Source: Geodermatophilus arenarius (lineage in GTDB: Bacteria; Actinomycetota; Actinomycetes; Mycobacteriales; Geodermatophilaceae). From it: 64,000 bases of DNA. Below are positions 1 to 6,887 of the stretch, in pieces. The position numbers were made by a program, and so were the translations under genes. The notes under the pieces were generated by a model. That model saw only the letters and a list, made by a program, of their open reading frames with translations. It had not been told where the DNA came from and did not search any database. Numbering within the stretch: position 1 is the first letter of the stretch; each line of letters opens with the position of its first letter. The stretch lies in contig NZ_JBHSGR010000013.1 of assembly GCF_042654585.1 (NCBI RefSeq), forward strand, positions 62,001-126,000, read 5' to 3'.

Positions 1-384
1 GTAGGCGGTGTCGGCGATCCCGCTGCTGGCGAGGTACGCCTCGGCCTTCTTCGCCACGTTGCGCGGGTCGCGGCTGTAGGCCTCGCGCGTGATCGGGTCG
101 TGGATGAAGAAGTTGACGTTCAGCGTCTTGTGCTTCCGGAACGGGTCGAGGAAGGCGCTGTTGGCGTCGGGCAGCAGCAGCATGTCCGACTCGTTGATCG
201 CCTGGAACCCGCGGATCGACGACCCGTCGAAGCCGAGGCCGTCGGAGAAGGTGTCCTCACCGAACGTCGACGCCGGGATGGTGAAGTGCTGCATGACGCC
301 GGGCAGGTCGCAGAAGCGCACGTCGACGTACTCGACGTCGTTGTCGCGGATGTAGGCGGCGACCTCGTCGGGACTGGTGAACAT
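1..384 (-). CDS. glnA: Glutamine synthetase type I, N-terminal part (partial)
   Basis: Catalyses ATP-dependent condensation of glutamate and ammonia to glutamine in the cytoplasm. The 128 visible codons begin MFTSPDEVAAYI and contain the beta-grasp start of class I enzymes, including the stretch VDVRFCDLPGVMQHFTIP and the conserved FDGSSIRGF (about residues 52-60) that forms part of the active-site neighbourhood. The ATG at 384 follows a GGAGG at a normal distance. The gene runs off the left edge, so the catalytic domain and the adenylylation Tyr are not visible. The neighbours (RDD protein, DUF4191, lipA) match the M. tuberculosis glnA1 locus, so this is probably the main housekeeping copy. 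Confidence 0.96.
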   Translation of the reverse strand, partial: MFTSPDEVAAYIRDNDVEYVDVRFCDLPGVMQHFTIPASTFGEDTFSDGLGFDGSSIRGFQAINESDMLLLPDANSAFLDPFRKHKTLNVNFFIHDPITREAYSRDPRNVAKKAEAYLASSGIADTAY

Positions 385-552
385 CGATCCTCCGGTGTGG
401 GGCGGACAGCCGACTCGCAAGCTATGACCGGGGAGTTGCCCCGGGGTGTCCCGTCTGTTTCGGGGCGGTAACAACGGCTCCGGCGTGTCGCACCGGACGC
501 CGTCGCGCGCGAGCGGCCGGGCGTGCGGCGGGCGGGTCCTACGCTGGTGGGC

Positions 553-975
553 ATGGTCAGGGACGCACAGCCACCCTCTCAGGAGCGCCGGCGGGGTGCG
601 TCGCTGGGCCTGCCGGAGGGCGGGCCCGGGTCGCTGGCGCCGTTCGGCACCCGGGTGCTGGCGTTCCTGGTCGACGCCTTCCTCTCCGCCGTCGTCGCGG
701 GCCTGTTCACCGCCCCGGACCTGCCGGGCAACTGGAGCCTGCTGTCGTTCGCGGTGGTCTACGTCGTGTTCCTCGTGGCGGTCGGGCAGACGCCGGGGAT
801 GCGGCTGCTGGGTCTGCGGCTGGCGCACCCGCACCCCGCGTCGCGGCTGGCGCCCTGGCGGGCCGTCGTCCGCACCGGGCTGCTCATGCTGCTGGTGCCG
901 GCGCTGGTGGTCGACGCCGACGGCCGCGGCCTGCACGACCGCGTCACCGACACCGCCGTCGTCCTCGACAGGTGA
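553..975 (+). CDS. RDD family membrane protein
   Basis: A 140-residue protein with an RDD domain. GTRVLAFLVDAFLSAV carries the conserved Arg and Asp of helix 1, and DRVTDTAVV forms the C-terminal signature. Two or three hydrophobic segments (about residues 40-60, 65-85 and 105-125) place it in the membrane. The ATG at 553 is preferred over an upstream ATG at 523 because a -10-like TACGCT lies at 540-545, exactly 7 nt before it, indicating a leaderless transcript. It is divergent from glnA, as in M. tuberculosis (Rv2219A beside glnA1). The biochemical function of this family is not established here. Confidence 0.85.
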   Translation: MVRDAQPPSQERRRGASLGLPEGGPGSLAPFGTRVLAFLVDAFLSAVVAGLFTAPDLPGNWSLLSFAVVYVVFLVAVGQTPGMRLLGLRLAHPHPASRLAPWRAVVRTGLLMLLVPALVVDADGRGLHDRVTDTAVVLDR

Positions 976-1469
976 TCGTCCGCCGCGAGCGGCCGGCCGA
1001 CGCCGCCGCCGTCGACGCGGTGCACCGGGCGGCGTTCCCCACCGACGTCGAGGCCCGGCTGGTGCGGGAGCTCCGCGCGGACGCGGGCTTCCTGTCGCAC
1101 CTGTCGCTGGTCGCCGCCGACGGGGACGACGTCGTCGGGCACGTGGTCGCCACCCGCGGGTGGATCGACCCCCTCGACGCCCCGGCGCTGGGGTTGGGCC
1201 CGCTCGGCGTGCGGCCGGACCGGCAGGGGAGGGGCGTCGGGACGGTGCTGGTGCACGCGCTGGTCGCCGTCGCCGAGGCGGCGGGGGAGCGCCTGGTGGC
1301 GCTGCTCGGCGACCCGGCCTTCTACGCGCGGGCCGGCTTCGTGCGCGCCTCGGACCTGGGCGTCGAGCCGCCGGACCCCGCCTGGGGCGGGCACTTCCAG
1401 GCCCGCCGGCTGGCCGGTCCGGAGCAGCGCGGCACCTTCCGCTACGCGGAGCCCTTCGGCCGGCTGTGA
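972..1469 (+). CDS. GNAT family N-acetyltransferase
   Basis: A 165-residue single-domain acetyltransferase. The acetyl-CoA binding motif A is visible as GPLGVRPDRQGRGVGTVLV (about residues 76-94, with the R/Q-x-x-G-x-G loop), followed by ALLGDPAFYARAGFV, typical of YhbS-like GNATs. The GTG start at 972 overlaps the TGA of the RDD gene (GTGA), so the two are translationally coupled. The acceptor substrate cannot be read from the sequence. Its stop abuts a dispersed repeat element that also abuts the stop of the convergent DUF4191 gene. Confidence 0.85.
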   Translation: MIVRRERPADAAAVDAVHRAAFPTDVEARLVRELRADAGFLSHLSLVAADGDDVVGHVVATRGWIDPLDAPALGLGPLGVRPDRQGRGVGTVLVHALVAVAEAAGERLVALLGDPAFYARAGFVRASDLGVEPPDPAWGGHFQARRLAGPEQRGTFRYAEPFGRL

Positions 1470-1533
1470 CGGCCTCCCCGCAGGGGCCCGCCGCGAGCGT
1501 GCGAGCGGTGGGGCGCGGGGAGGTCCTCCCTCA
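1470..1533 (-). repeat. Dispersed inverted-repeat element, copy 1
   Basis: On the minus strand this reads from the DUF4191 stop codon: TGA, GGGAGGACCTCCCCGC, then CCACCGCTCGC...GCTCGCGGCGGG, then CCCCTGCGGGGAGGCCGT. Outer arms (GGACCTCCCCGC and GCGGGGAGGCC) and inner arms (CCGCTCGC and GCTCGCGG) are complementary, giving a two-level stem. It fills the whole gap between two convergent stop codons. The sequence is nearly the same as the copy at 46303. Confidence 0.75.
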
Positions 1534-2367
1534 GCGGCGGCGGACCTGCCGCTGGCTGACGGTCATCTGCCGGCCGCCGGGCAGCGGGCCGCCGGGGACC
1601 GGCGGGCGCGCGCCGCCGAGCGCGGCCAGCCGCCGGCCGAGGGTGTTGACCTCACCGGCGGACAGGTTGCGGGGCAGCTTCATCACGTGGGCGCTGAGCT
1701 TGCGGAGGGGGACCTGCCCCTCCTCCTCGCCGACGGTGACGTCGTAGATGGGGGTGTCGCCGACGACGCGGGCGATGCGCTTCTTCTCCTGCGCCAGCAG
1801 GCCGCGGACGCGGACCGGCGAGCCCTCGCCGACCAGGATGACGCCCGGGCGGCCGAGCACCCGGTGCACCGCGTCCAGCTGGGCGGTGCCGGCGACCCCG
1901 GCGGACACCCGCCAGTCACCGCGCATGCCCTCCAGCACCCACGCGGCGGCGCCGGGCTGGCCCTCCACCTGGCGGTAGGCCGAGCCCTGCGCGCGGCGGC
2001 CGAAGACGATCATCGCCGCCAGCACGCCGAGGACGACCGCGATCGGCAGGAAGAGGAACGGCGCCCCGAACAGGATGGCCAGCAGCTCGACCACACCGGC
2101 CACCGCCACGAAGGCGATGAGCATGTACCACGGCAGCTTCGGGTCGTTCTTCCGCGTCAGCGAGTAGGCCTGCTTGATCATGCGGACCTGGTTGCCGACC
2201 TTCTTCAGCCGGCCGACCTTCGGCTCGCCGTCCTTGCCGGTCTTCGCGGGCTTGCCCGCCTTCCCCGCCGCGGTGGCACCGCCCGTGGACCGGCCGCGCC
2301 CCGCGGCGGGGCCCCGGCCGGCGTTGCCGGCGGGAGCGGGGGAGTCTGTGGGCTTGCTGCGTGCCAT
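1531..2367 (-). CDS. DUF4191 family membrane protein
   Basis: A 278-residue protein. The N-terminal 50 or so residues are a basic Pro/Ala/Gly linker. Two closely spaced hydrophobic segments follow (about 80-125, YMLIAFVAVAGVVELLAIL and FLFLPIAVVLGVLAAMIVF), then a soluble C-terminal domain with the pattern ILVGEGSPVRVRGLLAQEKKR. It corresponds to Rv2219, which sits between lipA and glnA1 in mycobacteria. The function is unknown. The ATG at 2367 has a -10-like TATCCT on the minus strand at 2374-2379, 6 nt upstream, suggesting a leaderless mRNA separate from lipA. Confidence 0.85.
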   Translation of the reverse strand: MARSKPTDSPAPAGNAGRGPAAGRGRSTGGATAAGKAGKPAKTGKDGEPKVGRLKKVGNQVRMIKQAYSLTRKNDPKLPWYMLIAFVAVAGVVELLAILFGAPFLFLPIAVVLGVLAAMIVFGRRAQGSAYRQVEGQPGAAAWVLEGMRGDWRVSAGVAGTAQLDAVHRVLGRPGVILVGEGSPVRVRGLLAQEKKRIARVVGDTPIYDVTVGEEEGQVPLRKLSAHVMKLPRNLSAGEVNTLGRRLAALGGARPPVPGGPLPGGRQMTVSQRQVRRR

Positions 2368-2418
2368 GTCCCCAGGATAGGGGCGTCGCGCAGCGGTCCC
2401 GGGGAGCCCGCGGGGCGG

Positions 2419-3393
2419 TCAGCCCCGAGTGGTGAGACCGCGGGCCTCGACGGCCTGCTGGTAGAGCCGCCCGGCCCGGTAGGAGCTGCGCACCAGCGGC
2501 CCGGCGAGCACGCCCGGGAAGCCGATCCTCTCCGCCTCCTGCTGGAAGCCGACGAACTCGTCGGGCTTGACCCAGCGGACCACGGGGTGGTGCCGCGGCG
2601 AGGGCCGCAGGTACTGGGTGATCGTCAGCAGGTCGCAGCCGGCCTCGTGCAGCGCGCGCATGGTCTCGACCACCTCGTCGGGCTCCTCACCCATGCCGAG
2701 GATGAGGTTGGACTTGGTGACCAGCCCGGCCTCGCGGGCGGCGGTGATCACCGCGAGGGACCGCTCGAAGCGGAAGCCGGGGCGGATGCGCTTGAAGATC
2801 CGCGGCACGGTCTCGACGTTGTGCGCCAGCACCTCGGGCCGGGAGGAGAACACCTCGGCCAGCTGGCCGGGGTCGGCGTTGAAGTCGGGGATGAGCAGCT
2901 CGACGCCACAGCCGGGGACGGCGGCGTGGATCTGGCGGACGGTCTCGGCGTAGAGCCACGCGCCGCCGTCGGGCAGGTCGTCGCGGGCGACGCCGGTGAC
3001 GGTGGCGTACCGGAGCTGCATCGTCGCGACGCTCTCGGCGACGCGGCGGGGCTCGTCGGCGTCGAACTCGGCGGGCTTGCCGGTGTCGATCTGGCAGAAG
3101 TCGCAGCGCCGGGTGCACTGGTCGCCGCCGATGAGGAAGGTGGCCTCCCGGTCCTCCCAGCACTCGTAGATGTTGGGGCAGCCGGCCTCTTCGCAGACGG
3201 TGTGCAGGCCCTCGCGGCGGACCAGCGACTTGAGTTCGGTGTACTCCGGGCCGGTCTTCAGCCGGGTCTTGATCCACTCCGGCTTGCGCTCGATCGGGAC
3301 CTGGCTGTTGCGCACCTCCAGGCGCAGCAGCTTGCGGCCCGAGGGACCGATCCGGGACGGCTCGGAGGTACTGGTCGTCACCGTCTCGCTCAT
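2419..3393 (-). CDS. lipA: Lipoyl synthase (radical SAM)
   Basis: Inserts two sulfurs into octanoyl groups bound to E2 and GcvH subunits, completing lipoate synthesis in the cytoplasm. The 324-residue protein has the auxiliary-cluster motif C-x4-C-x5-C (CEEAGCPNIYEC) and the radical-SAM motif CTRRCDFC. NVETVPRIFKRIRPGF and the C-terminal VRSSYRAG are also typical. The ATG at 3393 is chosen because TACGGT lies 7 nt upstream (3401-3406 on the minus strand), a leaderless arrangement. lipB, normally the immediate neighbour, lies 9.3 kb away here. Substrate proteins sucB and gcvT-pathway components are encoded nearby. Confidence 0.97.
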   Translation of the reverse strand: MSETVTTSTSEPSRIGPSGRKLLRLEVRNSQVPIERKPEWIKTRLKTGPEYTELKSLVRREGLHTVCEEAGCPNIYECWEDREATFLIGGDQCTRRCDFCQIDTGKPAEFDADEPRRVAESVATMQLRYATVTGVARDDLPDGGAWLYAETVRQIHAAVPGCGVELLIPDFNADPGQLAEVFSSRPEVLAHNVETVPRIFKRIRPGFRFERSLAVITAAREAGLVTKSNLILGMGEEPDEVVETMRALHEAGCDLLTITQYLRPSPRHHPVVRWVKPDEFVGFQQEAERIGFPGVLAGPLVRSSYRAGRLYQQAVEARGLTTRG

Positions 3394-3417
3394 GATCCCC
3401 ACCGTACTCCCGGACGG

Positions 3418-3456
3418 CGATCGCCCCCGCCGCCTCGAGGGCAGCGGGGGCGATCG
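3418..3456 (-). terminator. Inverted repeat, probable terminator of the Ala-rich repeat gene
   Basis: A perfect 13-bp stem (CGATCGCCCCCGC and GCGGGGGCGATCG) with a 13-nt loop lies 20 bp after the stop of the gene at 3476-4642 and before the lipA promoter. No strong U tract follows. Confidence 0.65.
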
Positions 3457-3475
3457 GCGTGCTGACGGCGGGCCG

Positions 3476-4642
3476 TCAGGCCTGGCCGGCGGCGGGCCCG
3501 GCGGTCGGGCCCTCGTCCGCCCCGCCGCCGCTGGTGAACGGCTCGGGAGCGGTCCGGGTCGGGTCGGTGGCGCCGGCGTCGTCGTCGCCGGCCACGTTCT
3601 GGGCATCGCGGATGCCCATGTCGGACTCGGGGGGCGCCGAGTCGCCGGCGACGAACATCGCGTCGGAGACGGTCTTGCCGGAGTCGTCGTTGCTCGGGGA
3701 GCTGGGCACGGGGTCCTCTCGGTAGCTGGGCACGGGCCCGTCGCCGGCGGGGGCCGGCGTCCACGGGTCCTCGGTCTTGCGGCGCAGGAACGAGAACGCC
3801 GCCGCGCCGACCGCCAGCGCGAGGAGCACCCACGGCCAGCGGCGCGGCTCGGATCCCGTACCCACCTTCCGCCTCGCCTGCGCAGCCTTCTTCGCGGTCT
3901 TCCGCGTGGCCTTCCGGCCGGCCTTCGTCGCCTTGCGGCCGGTCTGCGCGGCGCCGCCGACGAGCTCGGCCCGGCGGTGCTCGAGCTCGCCGAGCGCGGT
4001 GCCGACGCCGGCGACCAGGCTGTCGCGGGCGCTGCCCAGGGCCGGGACGACGGTGTCCCTCGCGGCGGCCACCCGGGGGGCGACCTCGGTGGCCAGCGCC
4101 TTGCGGGTGGCGGCCGAGGCGGCCTCCACCCGGGGCGCGAGGTCCGCGGCGGCCTTGGCGGCGGCGGCACCGGCGGCGGTCAGCGCCGAGGTGACCGCCG
4201 GGCCGGCGGACTCGCGGGCGGCGGCCACGCGCGGGGTCAGCGCGTCGACGGCCGCGTCGACGCGCTGACGGGCGGCGTCGAGGACGGGGTTGGCGGCCTC
4301 CCGGGCGGCCACGACGCGCGGGGTGAGCGCCACGACGGCGGCGTCGACGCGCTCGCGGGCGGCGTCGAGGACCGGGCTCGCGGCGCCGCGGGCGGCGTCC
4401 ACCCGCGGGGCCAGGGCCTCGCGGGCCGCGGCGACGGCGAGCGCGGCCACCGGGACGGCGGCGGCGACCACGGCCGCGGCCGCCTCGCGCGCGGCGTCCA
4501 CGCGGGGGGCCAGTTGCTCCGCGGCGGCCCGGCCGGCCTCCGTGACGGCGGCGCCGAGGTGACTGAGCCCCTCCTGGAGCTCGGCCCCGATGACCTGGCC
4601 GCGGGACTGTGTGACCTGGCCGCGGGACTGTGTGCGGGACAC
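3476..4642 (-). CDS. Ala-rich helical repeat protein with one membrane anchor
   Basis: A 388-residue protein of unknown function. Residues about 20-210 are an almost pure Ala/Arg/Val/Asp helical region with six PRVxAA motifs; two consecutive 29-residue units (PRVDAARGAASPVLDAARER and PRVVAAREAANPVLDAARQR, each continuing VDAAV) are nearly identical, resembling apolipoprotein/perilipin-like amphipathic repeats. A Lys/Ala-rich histone-like stretch (GRKATKAGRKATRKTAKKAA) leads to one hydrophobic segment, WPWVLLALAVGAAAFSFL. An acidic Pro/Ser/Asp-rich tail follows. The GTG at 4642 is chosen because GGAGG precedes it by 8 nt; longer frames have no ribosome site. It could coat a membrane or storage surface, but this is only inference. 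Confidence 0.75.
   Translation of the reverse strand: MSRTQSRGQVTQSRGQVIGAELQEGLSHLGAAVTEAGRAAAEQLAPRVDAAREAAAAVVAAAVPVAALAVAAAREALAPRVDAARGAASPVLDAARERVDAAVVALTPRVVAAREAANPVLDAARQRVDAAVDALTPRVAAARESAGPAVTSALTAAGAAAAKAAADLAPRVEAASAATRKALATEVAPRVAAARDTVVPALGSARDSLVAGVGTALGELEHRRAELVGGAAQTGRKATKAGRKATRKTAKKAAQARRKVGTGSEPRRWPWVLLALAVGAAAFSFLRRKTEDPWTPAPAGDGPVPSYREDPVPSSPSNDDSGKTVSDAMFVAGDSAPPESDMGIRDAQNVAGDDDAGATDPTRTAPEPFTSGGGADEGPTAGPAAGQA
4591..4632. repeat. Perfect 21-bp tandem duplication
   Basis: A 21-bp unit beginning TGACCTGGCCGCGGG occurs twice in direct tandem (4591-4611 and 4612-4632). It lies inside the first codons of the Ala-rich repeat protein and duplicates the peptide TQSRGQV in frame, so it lengthens rather than breaks the gene. 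Confidence 0.9.
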
Positions 4643-4730
4643 GGGATGCACCTCCGGGTTGATCGACTCCGGCCATCCTGCCCGCTCCGGCGGGAAGGCA
4701 CATCCCCGGGCCGACCCGCCGCCGGGCCGG

Positions 4731-6887
4731 TCAGGACGCGCGCGTCCCCGGGGCGGCACGGTCCGCGCCGGCGGTCCGCAGCACGGTGCAGCCCGGCACG
4801 TCAGGAGGGTCGGCGTCGTCGGTCACGGCGACGACGCGGCCGCCGAGCGCGGTCACCAGCGCGACGGCGTGCGTCACCGCCGCGGCGGGCACGGCGCCGC
4901 CGGTGAGGTCGAGCCGCACGACGTCGGCGGGCAGTGCGCCGTCGCCGGCGTGGCCGAGGACCTGCAGGACGGTGCCGTCGACCGCCGTCCCCAGGCCGCG
5001 GGCGCGCAGCCCCGCCAGGAGGTCGGCCGCCGCGGGGAGCAGCGGGCCGGGCAGGTCGCGCGGCAGCACGCAGACCACCGACTCCGGCGGGACCCCCGCC
5101 CGCAGCAGCGCCGCGGCCAGGGAGTCGGCGGTGCGCGTGCCCGCGACGTCGGCGGGCGACAGCGTCGTCCAGACCGGGGGAGCGGCGTCCACGAGGCCGA
5201 GGAGGGGCAGGGCGCGCGTGAGGGCGGTCAGGTCGGCCGGGCGTCCGTCGGGCGTCCGCGCCTCCCGGGCGGCCGGGCGTCCCGACGGGTCGACCAGGGG
5301 CACGAGGACGACGTCGGCCGCGGCTGCGCCCTCGGGGTCCCGCGGCAGCGGCAGGGGGGTGGCGGGGTCGGCGGCGACCCCGCCACCCCCGGCCTTGGCG
5401 GCGTACATCCCGGCGTCGGCGGCCGCGAGCAGGCTCTCGATCGTCCGCCCGTCGCCGGGGGCGGTCGCCAGGCCGATGCTGGCGCCGACCCGGACGACCC
5501 GCCCGGCGACCGCCACCGGCTCGACGAGGACGCCGTGCAGCCGGGCGGCGCACTCCCGCGCCAGGACGGCGTCGGCGCCCGGCAGCAGGACGGCGAACTC
5601 GTCCCCGCCGAGCCGGGCCAGGACGTCGGACGGGCGGAGGGCCCCGCGCAGCCGCGCCCCGACGGTCCGCAGCAGGTCGTCGCCGGCGGCGTGGCCGAGG
5701 CCGTCGTTGACCGCCTTGAACCCGTCCAGGTCGAGCAGGAGCACGCCCGCGGGCCGGCCGGGGGCCAGGTGCGCGGCGGCGCGCTCGGCCAGCGCCCGCC
5801 GGTTGGCCAGGCCGGTCAGCTCGTCGGTGTGCGCCTGCCGGCGGACCTCGGTCAGCGCCCGCAGCTCCCGCAGGGTCAGCGCCGTGCGGGCGAGCGACGC
5901 GGCCAGGCAGCCCAGGGCGCACAGCTCCCCGAGCCCGGCGCCGGGCCGGCTCCACTCGACGCTCAGGACGAGCAGCGCCGCGACGTTGCAGCCGACCGGG
6001 ATGCCCACCCAGCGCCAGCCCGTGCGGACCTGCGCGACCGGCTCGGGGGCGGCGGGCCGGGGGGCCGTGACGACCGCGACCACCGTGAGCGCCGCGTTGA
6101 GCACGCAGGCCAGGTCGCCCCAGCCGCCGGGGACGTAGGTGCCCCCGGCCTGGGCCGCGGCGATGAGCACGTCGGCGACCAGTTTCCCGGTCAGGACGGC
6201 GCAGAGCAGGAGGACGGTCCGGTCGACGCGGGCGCCCAGGACCGCGAACACCGCGCCGACGAGCGCGAGCAGCAGCAGGTCGGCCACCGGGTAGGCGAGG
6301 TTGGCGGCGACCGCCAGCGGGTCGTGCGCCGGGGAGGACAGCGTGGGCCCCAGCACCCAGGTCGCGGTGACCGCGGCGACCGCGAGCGCGCCGATCAGCC
6401 CGTCGAGCCAGCTCACCGCCGACGCCCGCGGCGCCCGGCTGCGGACGAGGAACAGGGGGACGGCGAACAGCGGCGGGTAGGCGGCCAGCCACCACGCGTC
6501 GGCCACCGAGGGGAATGGCGGCTGCGCCTGCGGGACCACGACCAGGACGTAGGTGAGGTTGCCGACCACGATCAGGCCCCACGCCACGGCCACCGCCTGC
6601 CAGGTGCGCCGCTCGGCGGGCGACCGGCCGCCGGTGCGCCAGCAGAGGAGGCCGGCCAGGACCGGGACGGCGTTGTAGAGGACGACGTCGTACAGCAGCG
6701 TCTCCGCCGGACCGCTGCGGGCCCGGTCCACGCCGGTGAGGTAGACGGCGACGAGGGCCGCCGTCAGCCAGACCACCGGGCGGCGGGTGCCGGTCCGCTG
6801 CCCCCGCGCGGCGACCACGGCGCCACCCCGCCACGGCGCCGGCCGGCCGGCGGCGGACCGGCTCGGCACCGTCTCAGTCCCGGACAC
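4731..6887 (-). CDS. Membrane diguanylate cyclase with decayed EAL domain
   Basis: A 718-residue protein. Residues 40-340 hold about eight hydrophobic segments forming a membrane sensor. A GGDEF domain follows (about 345-505) with intact RLGGDEF (427-431) and an inhibitory-site RxxD (RPSD, 418-421) five residues before it, so c-di-GMP synthesis with product feedback is likely. The last 200 residues align by eye with the EAL domain of the neighbouring gene, but its catalytic residues are gone (for example TTLS for VNLS, TAVDGT for SIDDYG, VRLD for LKLD, AVTDD for AEGVE). The GTG start overlaps the upstream GGDEF-EAL gene by 14 bp, so the two form an operon. Confidence 0.9.
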   Translation of the reverse strand: MSGTETVPSRSAAGRPAPWRGGAVVAARGQRTGTRRPVVWLTAALVAVYLTGVDRARSGPAETLLYDVVLYNAVPVLAGLLCWRTGGRSPAERRTWQAVAVAWGLIVVGNLTYVLVVVPQAQPPFPSVADAWWLAAYPPLFAVPLFLVRSRAPRASAVSWLDGLIGALAVAAVTATWVLGPTLSSPAHDPLAVAANLAYPVADLLLLALVGAVFAVLGARVDRTVLLLCAVLTGKLVADVLIAAAQAGGTYVPGGWGDLACVLNAALTVVAVVTAPRPAAPEPVAQVRTGWRWVGIPVGCNVAALLVLSVEWSRPGAGLGELCALGCLAASLARTALTLRELRALTEVRRQAHTDELTGLANRRALAERAAAHLAPGRPAGVLLLDLDGFKAVNDGLGHAAGDDLLRTVGARLRGALRPSDVLARLGGDEFAVLLPGADAVLARECAARLHGVLVEPVAVAGRVVRVGASIGLATAPGDGRTIESLLAAADAGMYAAKAGGGGVAADPATPLPLPRDPEGAAAADVVLVPLVDPSGRPAAREARTPDGRPADLTALTRALPLLGLVDAAPPVWTTLSPADVAGTRTADSLAAALLRAGVPPESVVCVLPRDLPGPLLPAAADLLAGLRARGLGTAVDGTVLQVLGHAGDGALPADVVRLDLTGGAVPAAAVTHAVALVTALGGRVVAVTDDADPPDVPGCTVLRTAGADRAAPGTRAS

